From Ligilactobacillus sp. WC1T17 (GTDB lineage: Bacteria; Bacillota; Bacilli; Lactobacillales; Lactobacillaceae): 64,000 bases of DNA. A program made the translations under genes and the position numbers. Shown here in pieces: positions 7,863 through 14,971 of this stretch (position 1 is its first letter; each line of letters begins with the position of its first letter). The stretch is from contig FOCC01000006.1 of NCBI GenBank assembly GCA_900110005.1, positions 1 to 64,000 on the forward strand, read 5' to 3'. The notes beneath the pieces are model-generated. The model had not been told where the DNA came from. It worked only from the letters and a program-made list of their open reading frames with translations, and ran no database searches.

Positions 7863-8378
7863 TTATTCCGTGCTGATGGTTATCTTAACATCTCCATTAG
7901 AAAGAAGCTCTGCCATCTCTGCCTCATCCTTATCAGATATATGACCAAGCCTTGTGTATGACCAGCTGTTGGAGCCATAGAACACTACCATCTGATTGCC
8001 CGAATAAAGTACGATGTCACCTGACCTCGTTGTTGTCTGTTTATCATCTCGTGGCAAGCTCTGTCCTATGGAACCCACCTGTTCAAAACCGCCATACATT
8101 GACATCTGAATGGTAATATCACCATCTTTAGCCATATCCCGCAGTCTCTCTACAGCCTGATTGTCTTCCCAATCTACATTAACTTTTGTATCGCCGATTT
8201 TCATTGTCATAGAACTATCTCCAATAGCTTCATCTGCTGCTGATTCATCTTTTTCTGATGTTGATATTTCAGTTACTGCATTCTGATTTTCACCGGATTT
8301 TATTGTATTTCCTGAACAGGCGCTCATACAAAACATGATTGTCATACAGAATGCTATCAAAATCATGTTTTCTTTCAT
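7863..8378 (-). CDS. Lipoprotein with cyclophilin-like fold
   Basis: The start at 8378 is chosen because AAAGGATGCTTGAT precedes it at good spacing; the ATG at 8387 abuts the AAAGG. A lipoprotein signal peptide (about residues 1-18, hydrophobic) ends in the lipobox Met-Ser-Ala-Cys, so the protein is anchored on the outer face of the membrane. After an acidic linker, residues ~60-172 match the cyclophilin-like domain found in many clostridial proteins (MKIGDTKVNVDW, GDIVLYSGNQMVVFYG, SWSYTRLGHI). This family is often next to flavodoxins or oxidoreductases; prolyl isomerase activity is unproven. It lies three genes down an operon that starts near 9628. Confidence 0.82.
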   Translation of the reverse strand: MKENMILIAFCMTIMFCMSACSGNTIKSGENQNAVTEISTSEKDESAADEAIGDSSMTMKIGDTKVNVDWEDNQAVERLRDMAKDGDITIQMSMYGGFEQVGSIGQSLPRDDKQTTTRSGDIVLYSGNQMVVFYGSNSWSYTRLGHISDKDEAEMAELLSNGDVKITISTE

Positions 8379-8390
8379 ATCAAGCATCCT

Positions 8391-9392
8391 TTATTTCAAA
8401 TTCTCCTTAAAGAAGCTCTCTAGCTTGTCAAATGGAATATAATCCTTATCTCCGCCATCATATAGATCTGTATGCACCGCATCAGGAATTATCATAAGTT
8501 CTTTATTATCAGCATACTTGCTGTCTTTTACCATATCTGCATATGCATCCTTTGAGAAATAACATGAATGAGCCTTCTCTCCATGAACAAGTAAAACTGC
8601 ACTTCTGATCTCGTTGCTATATTTAAGAATTGGCTGATTAACAAAGGATTCACAACCGATTACATTCCAGCCACCATTAGAATTAAGGCTTCTCTTGTGA
8701 TAACCTCTGTCAGTCTTGTAGTAATCATAGTAATCTTTTACAAAGAAAGGCGCATCCTCAGGAAGTGGGTCTACAACTCCGCCGCCAAGCTTATACTCAC
8801 CTGCCTTAAGGTCTTCAAGTCTCTGAGCGCACATGGCAGCCCTCTTCTGATACCTTGCTTCTTCGCTGTCCTCTAAGTCAAAATATCCATTAGCATTTAC
8901 TCTTGTCATGTCATACATTGTCATTGCAGCTGTAGCTTTGATCCTTGTATCAAGAGCTGCTGTATTTACAGCCATGCCGCCCCATCCACAGATACCGATG
9001 ATTCCAATCCTGTCAGGATCTACTTTTTCATTAAGTGAAAGGAAATCAACTGCAGCCATGAAATCTTCTGTGTTGATATCAGGAGATGCCATATATCTTA
9101 CGTTCCCACCGGACTCTCCTGTAAATGATGAGTCAAATGCTATTGTTAAGAATCCTCTCTCTGCCATTGTCTGAGCATAAAGACCTGAGCACTGCTCTTT
9201 AACTGCACCAAATGGCCCGCATACAGCAATTGCAGGGAGCTTACCATCTGCATTCTTTGGAACATACATATCCGCTGCAAGAGTGATTCCATATCTGTTT
9301 ACAAATGTGACTTTGCTATGGTCTACCTTATCACTTTTCTTAAAGGTTTTATCCCATTCCGTTACAAGGTTCAGTTCTTCTTTTCTGATCAT
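8391..9392 (-). CDS. Alpha/beta hydrolase with cysteine nucleophile (dienelactone hydrolase-like)
   Basis: This 333-aa cytoplasmic hydrolase has the nucleophile elbow GICGWGG (133-139), with Cys135 where esterases carry serine, as in dienelactone hydrolases. The probable catalytic histidine is His307 (DAVHTDLYD). No signal peptide is present. GGAGG precedes the ATG. It stands between the small coiled-coil ORF and the lipoprotein on the minus strand, divergent from the LysR regulator, the usual layout for an inducible hydrolase controlled by its neighbour. The substrate is not predictable. Related clostridial proteins are annotated only as alpha/beta hydrolases. Confidence 0.88.
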   Translation of the reverse strand: MIRKEELNLVTEWDKTFKKSDKVDHSKVTFVNRYGITLAADMYVPKNADGKLPAIAVCGPFGAVKEQCSGLYAQTMAERGFLTIAFDSSFTGESGGNVRYMASPDINTEDFMAAVDFLSLNEKVDPDRIGIIGICGWGGMAVNTAALDTRIKATAAMTMYDMTRVNANGYFDLEDSEEARYQKRAAMCAQRLEDLKAGEYKLGGGVVDPLPEDAPFFVKDYYDYYKTDRGYHKRSLNSNGGWNVIGCESFVNQPILKYSNEIRSAVLLVHGEKAHSCYFSKDAYADMVKDSKYADNKELMIIPDAVHTDLYDGGDKDYIPFDKLESFFKENLK

Positions 9393-9412
9393 TTTACATT
9401 CCTCCGTTTTAA

Positions 9413-9628
9413 TTACTTTTCTTTTTGAATCTGTCTTATCAAAAAATCCATGTTATCAACTTTCTTCTGACTGTCATGAAGTTCGTCCATCAGATGGCAC
9501 CGGCATTTTCGTAAATCCCGAAGTAATATTTCGGTATCGCCTTCTTCATACATTTTCTTCATGAAGCAAATCTGTTTATCGTCACAGCCCATGTCAGTAA
9601 GGCTTTCAAGAATCTTTTTGGTTTCCAT
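9413..9628 (-). CDS. Small Cys-containing coiled-coil protein, 71 aa, unknown
   Basis: The ribosome binding site AGAAGGAG lies upstream of the ATG. The protein is helical and charged, with cysteines at GCDDKQIC and KCRCH, and a C-terminal helix of the type seen in the dimerisation arm of MerR regulators, but no DNA-binding helix is present. It is the first gene of the minus-strand operon that continues with the hydrolase and lipoprotein, 119 bases from the divergent LysR start. It might modulate the LysR regulator or bind a metal or thiol; this is speculation. Confidence 0.65.
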   Translation of the reverse strand: METKKILESLTDMGCDDKQICFMKKMYEEGDTEILLRDLRKCRCHLMDELHDSQKKVDNMDFLIRQIQKEK

Positions 9629-9661
9629 CTTTTTTGCTCCTTCTGATTTTATAGTAAATCC

Positions 9662-9704
9662 TTGACCAGGTTTTCGCTAATGAATAAAATAAATATCATG
9701 ATAT
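9662..9704 (+). promoter_or_regulatory. lysR promoter with palindromic operator
   Basis: TTGACC (9662-9667) and TAAAAT (9685-9690) are 17 bases apart, pointing to the LysR gene. The perfect palindrome ATATCATGATAT (9693-9704) overlaps the predicted start, fitting negative autoregulation and control of the divergent operon. No clear minus-strand promoter was found for the hydrolase operon. Confidence 0.6.
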
Positions 9705-9750
9705 TCGTTTTTGGAATAACACTTTAATCGTCAACTTTTAGGAGTTTTTC

Positions 9751-10623
9751 ATGGAAATAAAAAATCTCAGATATTTTCTTGCAGTTGCAAGGGAAGAAAA
9801 TATGTCAAAGGCTGCTGAGCAGCTTCATGTATCACAGCCTACTCTTTCAAAGACATTAAAATCATTAGAGGAAGAACTTGGGAAGAAATTGTTTGTAAGG
9901 CACAGTTTCAGCATTTCGCTTACGGACGAAGGGATGCTTCTACGTGACCGCGCACAGGATCTTGTGGCTATGTCAGATAAGATCGAACAGGAATTTAGTT
10001 CCCTGGATGATATAACAGGTGGGGATATTTATTTTGGACTGGCCGAGAGCTATCAGATAAGATATCTTGCCAGAGAGATCTATAAGTTAAAAGAAAAATA
10101 CCCCAACTTCACTTATCATATAACCAGCGGAGATACTGAGCAGGTTACTGAAAAGCTTGATAAGGGCATTTTAGACTTTGCTGTACTATGTGAAACACCT
10201 GACAGCAATAAATATGAATATGTTAAGTTTCCGGAAGCCGATGTATGGGGAGCAATCATATCTTCATCTCATCCCCTTGCAAAGAAAAAATTCATCCATG
10301 TCTCTGACCTGATAGGACAACCTCTATTTGTATCTGAACAGAGCTGGAACAATGAGATCAAAGTGTGGGCGAAAGACAAATATCCGGAACTTAAGCTTGA
10401 AGGCTCTTTCAGACTATCCTATAACGGCTCTGTATTTGCAAGGGAAAACCTTGGAATACTTCTTACATTTAAAGATCTGATAAATACCGAAGGGACTGAC
10501 ATGGTATTCAGACCTCTTTCACCGGAACTGAAATCAGAGCTATATCTCATTTGGAATAAGTATCAGACCTTTACTCCTATTGCCGGTAAGTTTCTGGAGC
10601 AGATAAAAAGGGCTTTCAAGTAA
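9751..10623 (+). CDS. LysR-family transcriptional regulator
   Basis: This 290-aa protein has the LysR winged helix-turn-helix at residues 1-60 (LRYFLAVAREENMSKAAEQL, then SQPTLSKTLKSLEEELG) and a LysR substrate-binding domain from ~90 to 288. It is divergently transcribed from the small ORF, hydrolase and lipoprotein operon, which it most likely controls. The inducer is unknown. The gene shares the codon habits of its clostridial-looking neighbours. Confidence 0.92.
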   Translation: MEIKNLRYFLAVAREENMSKAAEQLHVSQPTLSKTLKSLEEELGKKLFVRHSFSISLTDEGMLLRDRAQDLVAMSDKIEQEFSSLDDITGGDIYFGLAESYQIRYLAREIYKLKEKYPNFTYHITSGDTEQVTEKLDKGILDFAVLCETPDSNKYEYVKFPEADVWGAIISSSHPLAKKKFIHVSDLIGQPLFVSEQSWNNEIKVWAKDKYPELKLEGSFRLSYNGSVFARENLGILLTFKDLINTEGTDMVFRPLSPELKSELYLIWNKYQTFTPIAGKFLEQIKRAFK

Positions 10624-10737
10624 TTTTCATGAATATTCCGGTGCGCCGGAGGCGCCTGTCCGGTAACCTGGGAGGCAAGCGTACGGCAGAATGAGAAGCA
10701 TAGGGCCCCTCATGTGCGGCGGAGCCGCCAGCAATGA
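10624..10737. other. G+C-rich non-coding spacer with two GGA-loop hairpins
   Basis: Two short perfect hairpins share the same loop: GCGCC-GGA-GGCGC (10643-10655) and GCGGC-GGA-GCCGC (10716-10728). Neither has a T-tract. The stretch is far more G+C-rich than host intergenic DNA, so it belongs to the acquired segment and ends at repeat copy 4. Confidence 0.6.
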
Positions 10738-10773
10738 CAAATACGACCCTCCAAAATTGGAGGGTCGTTAAAC
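10738..10773 (+). repeat. 36-bp palindromic cassette-border repeat, copy 4
   Basis: Identical to copy 2 over all 36 bp and in the same orientation, although nearly 10 kb away. It marks the right end of the acquired segment. The truncated AAA ATPase gene starts reading into it from the other side. Confidence 0.92.
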
Positions 10774-10858
10774 TAAAAGCTTCGATTTTCCTTAAATAGC
10801 TGTCCTCTGCAATTTTATCCCATTTAATAACTGCTGTCTGAATAAACTGGTTATTCAT
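10774..10858 (-). pseudogene. N-terminal fragment of an AAA-family ATPase
   Basis: A purine-rich AAGAGGGGGG-type ribosome binding site precedes an ATG at 10858. About 28 residues follow (WDKIAEDSYLRKIEAF is the recognisable part), which resemble the opening of a family of AAA ATPases that continue with a Walker A motif. Here the frame runs into repeat copy 4 and then into unrelated sequence, so the gene has lost everything after its first codons. Confidence 0.5.
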
Positions 10859-10915
10859 AATCTTCCCCCCTCTTCCGCCTAAAAACGACCATTCATCTGA
10901 AGGAATATTTTTATT

Positions 10916-11614
10916 TTAGCTATTCGATGTATCAGGCAGGTAGGCTGTAAGTGAATCAACTAAGCTTCTAAGGTTACGGGTTTGGATTAAGACACGACCA
11001 TTGCCGTAGAATTGGTTAACCAGTCCTTCGCCAGTAGTAAAGCCGAATATTCCGGAAGCAACCTGAATATTGTAGTCCAGACTGCTATCCCAGGCTACAA
11101 CATGTTCATTGTCAATCGTCAGCGGTCTGTCTTGAGTAACAGTCAATTCTATGATATCGCCGAAAGCCGAGACCAGCATATCACCTTGTCCTTGGGTTTC
11201 CATAACAAAAAATCCGCCGGTTCCTCCCAAAAAGGCCCCGTCCATATTTTGCGAAACCATATTATAGGAAACTGAGCTGTCACAAGCTAAAAAGACGCCG
11301 GTGTTAAGGCGATATTGGCGGCTGCCAATAGGCAGGTTGACGATTTTGCCGGGAACGGACGGAGCAATACCAATAAAAGCCCCTTCAGCCTGTCCAGTAG
11401 CATGGGTCATAAAGAAGCTCTCGCCGCTGGTTAAAGACCGCCCCAAAGCACTGAGTAACCCGCCCAGGCCGCTTTTATTGGTGTTCATCTTTCCTTGCAG
11501 TTCAACGTTTGAAGAATAGGCCATTGCCCCGCGTTCAACCTGAATAGATTCGCCATAGCCGAGGTTAACTTGTACAATCGGACAATCAGAATCGCCGAGA
11601 ATTTGGTAGTCCAT
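10916..11614 (-). CDS. AIM24 family protein (TIGR00266)
   Basis: The start is placed at 11614 because AGGAGG lies seven bases upstream; a longer frame begins 30 bases earlier without such a site. The 232-aa protein is a beta-rich, Gly-rich TIGR00266/AIM24 domain, related to the mitochondrial biogenesis factor Aim24. Motifs seen include ERGAMAYSS, GESFFMTHA, GGTGGFFVMETQGQGD and the C-terminal GEGLVNQFYGNGRV. No signal peptide or membrane span is present. The bacterial role is unknown. It is the first clearly host gene after the acquired segment. Confidence 0.88.
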   Translation of the reverse strand: MDYQILGDSDCPIVQVNLGYGESIQVERGAMAYSSNVELQGKMNTNKSGLGGLLSALGRSLTSGESFFMTHATGQAEGAFIGIAPSVPGKIVNLPIGSRQYRLNTGVFLACDSSVSYNMVSQNMDGAFLGGTGGFFVMETQGQGDMLVSAFGDIIELTVTQDRPLTIDNEHVVAWDSSLDYNIQVASGIFGFTTGEGLVNQFYGNGRVLIQTRNLRSLVDSLTAYLPDTSNS

Positions 11615-11644
11615 AAGATTTCCTCCTAAGATTTTTAGTCGCAT

Positions 11645-12036
11645 TGGGGATTAAGCAATTCGTATTTATACCTAATGCTTTACACCCCCAATCGCACATT
11701 TTATTGTTCATCTTTCAAAATGATTTTACTGTTATCATCATAAGGCATACAAATGGAAAATACAAACTATAAAAGCCACGTGATGTGCGGAAGTAAACGC
11801 GGTAGTCTTTAAAATCAAGCCAAAATAAGCCTCCACCATATAGGCAGAGACTTATTTTTAAAGTTGAGCGACCTTTCATTTTTGATAAGCCGTATTTGCA
11901 ACAGACTAGAGATTTGCATATTGAATTAATTCAAACTAATTTTGCTTAATCTAGATATGGTTGGTTTAGTGTCCCAAAAGCTATAAATGTTTTCTATTAT
12001 AAATAACCGTGAATGAATTCCATTCACGGTTAGCAG
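11645..12036. other. Gene-free interval with two hairpins
   Basis: No ORF is supported. A terminator-like hairpin (11822-11859; AAAATAAG pairing with CTTATTTTT) points rightward. A 12-bp perfect palindromic hairpin (TAACCGTGAATG and complement, 12004-12032) lies five bases past the NUDIX stop and probably ends that gene, though its T-run is weak. Confidence 0.6.
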
Positions 12037-12453
12037 TTATTTTCCAATTAGATAAGTATTAACTTGATCTAAAAGATCTTTCAAATTATCATATGTCAGC
12101 CGTTCTCTGGCATTTTGGTAGTTAAACCAGCCGGCATTCTTGATTTCTTCAGCTTGCAGGTGCAAGTCTTGATCTTTTGTTAATTCAGCTGTATAAAGGG
12201 TCATTTGCTTGCGGTTGCCATTGGGCAAGTCATATTCAGTGTAGACGGAAAAATCAGTTTGAATGGGAAGTTCTAGCGTGGTTTCTTCTTTAATTTCACG
12301 TTGAGCCGCTTCTAAAAGGCTCTCATTTTCTTCAATGTGTCCCTTAGGAAAGCCCCAAAAATGTCCTTTATTCATACTTTGCAACAGCAAGTACTGAATC
12401 TCGCCTGTTTTTTTGCGGTAAATAACAGCACCGCTGGTAATTTCAATTGCCAT
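12037..12453 (-). CDS. NUDIX hydrolase, Ap4A-pyrophosphatase type
   Basis: At 138 aa this is a single-domain NUDIX protein resembling bis(5'-nucleosyl)-tetraphosphatase, which splits diadenosine tetraphosphate. The Nudix box runs from Gly38: G-x5-E44, then REIKEE (52-57); the usual glycine after the glutamates is Thr59 here, which is tolerated in some members. KGHFWGFPKGHIE is typical of the Ap4A subgroup. The gene stands alone between two terminator structures. Cytoplasmic. The substrate could equally be another nucleoside diphosphate derivative. Confidence 0.88.
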   Translation of the reverse strand: MAIEITSGAVIYRKKTGEIQYLLLQSMNKGHFWGFPKGHIEENESLLEAAQREIKEETTLELPIQTDFSVYTEYDLPNGNRKQMTLYTAELTKDQDLHLQAEEIKNAGWFNYQNARERLTYDNLKDLLDQVNTYLIGK

Positions 12454-12503
12454 AAAAACGCCTCATTTCTTCATTTTATATCATCTTACTCTATATTAAG
12501 CCA

Positions 12504-12536
12504 TAAAAAAACACCTGCCAAGCAGGTGTTTTTTTT
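12504..12536 (-). terminator. Terminator of the purine permease gene
   Basis: ACACCTGC and GCAGGTGT form an 8-bp stem with a 3-base loop, flanked by A and T runs on both sides, so it works in both directions. The T-run overlaps the permease stop codon. Confidence 0.92.
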
Positions 12537-13869
12537 ATCCGCGACTTAAGACCCAGAAGAAGACCAAGAAGACGAAGAATAAAGCATACATTAAAGCTGG
12601 TACTTCTTTACCACGCTTAGCAGCAATCATGGTAATAGGGTAAGCAATAACCCCTAAAGCCAAACCATCAGCGATACTGTATGTCAAAGGCATGCCAACC
12701 ACGATCAGGAAAGCAGGGATAGCAATTTCCAATTTATCCCAGTTAACCTTAGCCAAGTTAGAAGCCATCAAAACGCCGACAATAATCAAAGCAGGAGCGG
12801 TAACATGGGTAGTAACAACGGCCAGCAATGGTGAAAAGAACATCCCAAAGATGAAAAGGACACCGGTTGTCACTGCGGTTAAACCAGAACGGCCCCCAAC
12901 GGCAATCCCAGCAGATGATTCAACATAGGCACCAACAGGGGAAGTACCTAAAACAGTACTAACCAGCATGGCTGAAGAATCAGAAATCAACGCACGGCCA
13001 ACACGTGGAATACGGCCATCTTTGCCGATGAAACCAGCCTGAGTGGTCAAACCAACTAAAGTACCGGCAGTATCAAAGAAAGCAACCAATAAGAAAGTTA
13101 AAATAACAATGACTAATTGGAAGGAATTGATATCACTAATATGCTTTAAAGCAACCCCAAATGTTGGTGATAAACTTGGTGCTGCTGAAACAAATGATGT
13201 TGGCAAAGCAGTCAAACCAGTAACAATCCCGAAAATAGTAGCGATAACCATGCCGATAAAGATAGCACCGGGAACATTTAAGACCATCAGCACAGCAATG
13301 ACGAGCAAACCGACAACAGTAACCCAAGTTTCGCCTGAGAAGCTGCCTAACCCAACTAAAGTTGCACTATTCTTAACAACCAAACCGCCATCTTGTAAAC
13401 CGATAAAGGCGATAAACATCCCAATACCAGCAGAAATAGCATACTTCAAATCTTGCGGAATAGCATTAATGATAGCTTCACGCAAATAGGTTGCAGACAT
13501 GATAATAAAGATGACTGCAGCGATAAAAGCACCAGCTAAAGCTGTTTGCCAAGGAATCTTCATTCCGATACATACTGAGTAAGCAAAAAAGGCGTTAATC
13601 CCCAAAGAAGGAGCTGTTGCGATTGGGTATTTAGCAACAATCCCCATCATTAAACAGCCAAAAGCTGAAGATAAGGCTGTAGCTGTGAAAACAGCGCCTT
13701 TGTCCATACCAGAAGCCCCAAGCACTGTTGGGTTAACGAAAAGAATGTAACACATTGAAATAAAAGTTGTAAAACCAGCCAATAGTTCGCGTTTTACAGT
13801 AGTGTCAAGGGTTTTAATATTGCCATCTTCATCCTTGACTTTGAAAAAATAAGACTTAATTGCGTCCAC
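12535..13869 (-). CDS. NCS2 family guanine/hypoxanthine permease (AzgA-like)
   Basis: This 444-aa polytopic membrane protein of about 12-14 segments imports hypoxanthine, guanine or adenine with protons. AzgA-branch motifs are visible: ATAPSLGINAFFAYS, FFDTAGTLVGL and TSPVGAYVESSAGIAVGGRSG. The start is GTG at 13869 with AGGAG upstream. It is monocistronic, with its own promoter (13926-13954), a leader operator and a terminator. No purine riboswitch structure is visible in the ~50-base leader, so control is more likely by a protein such as PurR. Confidence 0.92.
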   Translation of the reverse strand: MDAIKSYFFKVKDEDGNIKTLDTTVKRELLAGFTTFISMCYILFVNPTVLGASGMDKGAVFTATALSSAFGCLMMGIVAKYPIATAPSLGINAFFAYSVCIGMKIPWQTALAGAFIAAVIFIIMSATYLREAIINAIPQDLKYAISAGIGMFIAFIGLQDGGLVVKNSATLVGLGSFSGETWVTVVGLLVIAVLMVLNVPGAIFIGMVIATIFGIVTGLTALPTSFVSAAPSLSPTFGVALKHISDINSFQLVIVILTFLLVAFFDTAGTLVGLTTQAGFIGKDGRIPRVGRALISDSSAMLVSTVLGTSPVGAYVESSAGIAVGGRSGLTAVTTGVLFIFGMFFSPLLAVVTTHVTAPALIIVGVLMASNLAKVNWDKLEIAIPAFLIVVGMPLTYSIADGLALGVIAYPITMIAAKRGKEVPALMYALFFVFLVFFWVLSRG

Positions 13870-13885
13870 AATAATTCTCCTTTAC

Positions 13886-13954
13886 TTCGGTAATTAATAC
13901 CGAATTTCTATAATTGCATGGTTATACTATACAACATTCGCAAAAACATGTAAA
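13886..13954 (-). promoter_or_regulatory. Permease promoter and leader palindrome
   Basis: TTTACA (13949-13954) and TATAGT (13926-13931) are 17 bases apart on the minus strand. Between the start site and the ribosome binding site lies the palindrome TTCGGTAATTAATACCGAA (13886-13904). Its CCGAA half-sites resemble PurR boxes of lactic acid bacteria; the assignment is inference. The rest of the interval, 13955-14330, shows nothing I can name. Confidence 0.6.
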
Positions 13955-14333
13955 TACCTATTACGCAAATAATTAACGTTCGGATTTTATGAGAGCCTTT
14001 TCTTAAAAAAAGCAACATACTCTAAAAAACGTCGTCACGGCAAAAGCCGAACTTTATTGCTTAATTAAAAAATTACCGTACAATACGCTAAAATTTTTGT
14101 GTGACTGCAATAATTAAAAGTATCTTGTCATTGTCAGTGCTTTTTTCTAAAAATAATCAGGTACTTTATAACATAATCGACACCGTCAAAATTAGTAAAA
14201 ACATAGGCTTAATTGAAGCTGGAAAAAAGCTGTTGAAAGACCAGCTTGTTTGATAAACTTGAACTACCTACGATCAAAATTCTTGCCGCTTGTTTTTTCC
14301 TTAACAACCTACAATAATTGCAAGCATTCCAAC

Positions 14334-14361
14334 TTATTTGCTCAAAATTATTTGTTATAAT
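14334..14361 (+). promoter_or_regulatory. Promoter of the DUF59-DUF438-nitroreductase operon
   Basis: TTATTT (14334-14339) and TATAAT (14356-14361) are 16 bases apart, with an extended TGT before the -10. A small CTTGC/GCAAG hairpin follows in the leader. Confidence 0.6.
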
Positions 14362-14418
14362 AAACTTGCGGTTTCTGCAAGGTGAAATCATAAAAAATAA
14401 GTAAAGGAATTGATTGAA

Positions 14419-14733
14419 ATGACCCAAGCTGAACAAGTTCAAGCAATTTTAACTGCCCTAAGCCAAGTCATCGATCCTGAGCTAGGGATTGACATTGTAA
14501 ATCTAGGCTTAGTCTATGACATTGAACTCAGTGGCAGTACCGCCACTGTTACCATGACTCTAACTACCATGGGGTGTCCTTTAGGAAGCTTTTTAGAAGA
14601 AGAAATCAAACGTCAGGTTACCAATGTTGACGGTATCTCAGCTTGCCTAGTAAAAATTGTCTGGTACCCCGTTTGGACCATGGACAGAATTAGCGATCAA
14701 GGAAAAATAGCTCTCGGAATTACAGGTGAATAA
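14419..14733 (+). CDS. DUF59/MIP18 metal-sulfur cluster assembly factor (SufT/PaaD-like)
   Basis: ATG at 14419 is chosen because AAAGGA lies at suitable distance; the in-frame TTG at 14410 is too close. The 104-aa protein is one DUF59 domain with the signature DPELGIDIVNLGLVY (about 19-33), the conserved cysteine motif TTMGCPL and a C-terminal VWYPVWTMD. Family members help mature Fe-S proteins. It is the first gene of a tightly packed four-gene operon, one base ahead of the next start, suggesting that it services the metal centre of a product encoded downstream. Confidence 0.87.
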   Translation: MTQAEQVQAILTALSQVIDPELGIDIVNLGLVYDIELSGSTATVTMTLTTMGCPLGSFLEEEIKRQVTNVDGISACLVKIVWYPVWTMDRISDQGKIALGITGE

Positions 14734-14734
14734 A

Positions 14735-14971
14735 ATGCAAAAAGTAATTGATTTTCAAGTACCAATTTATGAATTAGCTCAAAAATACCCTGACTTTGTT
14801 GATACAATGGTTGACTTAGGCTTTACCAAGATTAAAATTCCCGGTATGCTAACGTCGGTCGGCCGCATCGTCAATCTTAATAAAGGATCACGTGCCATGG
14901 GAATTGATAAGGATAAAATTAAAGCAGCTTTTGAAGCTAAAGGATATGAGGTGATTAATTTTGACAACTAA
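14735..14971 (+). CDS. DUF1858 domain protein
   Basis: ATG at 14735 has AGGTGA six bases before it; the upstream GTG lies within that site and the preceding stop. The 78-aa protein is a single DUF1858 domain (VPIYELAQKYPDFVDTMVDLGF, KIPGMLTSVGRIVNLNKGSRAMGID), a small helical fold often fused or adjacent to DUF438 and hybrid-cluster-type redox proteins. It overlaps the next start by 11 bases. The molecular function is unknown. Confidence 0.85.
   Translation: MQKVIDFQVPIYELAQKYPDFVDTMVDLGFTKIKIPGMLTSVGRIVNLNKGSRAMGIDKDKIKAAFEAKGYEVINFDN

Noticed and set aside
7680..7961. Plus-strand ORF of 93 aa
   Set aside because: It is antisense to the lipoprotein end and the DUF5688-like fragment, has no ribosome binding site and no protein-like features.
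13881..13954. Purine riboswitch upstream of the NCS2 permease
   Set aside because: The leader is only about 50 bases and lacks the three-way junction and loop sequences of the purine aptamer.
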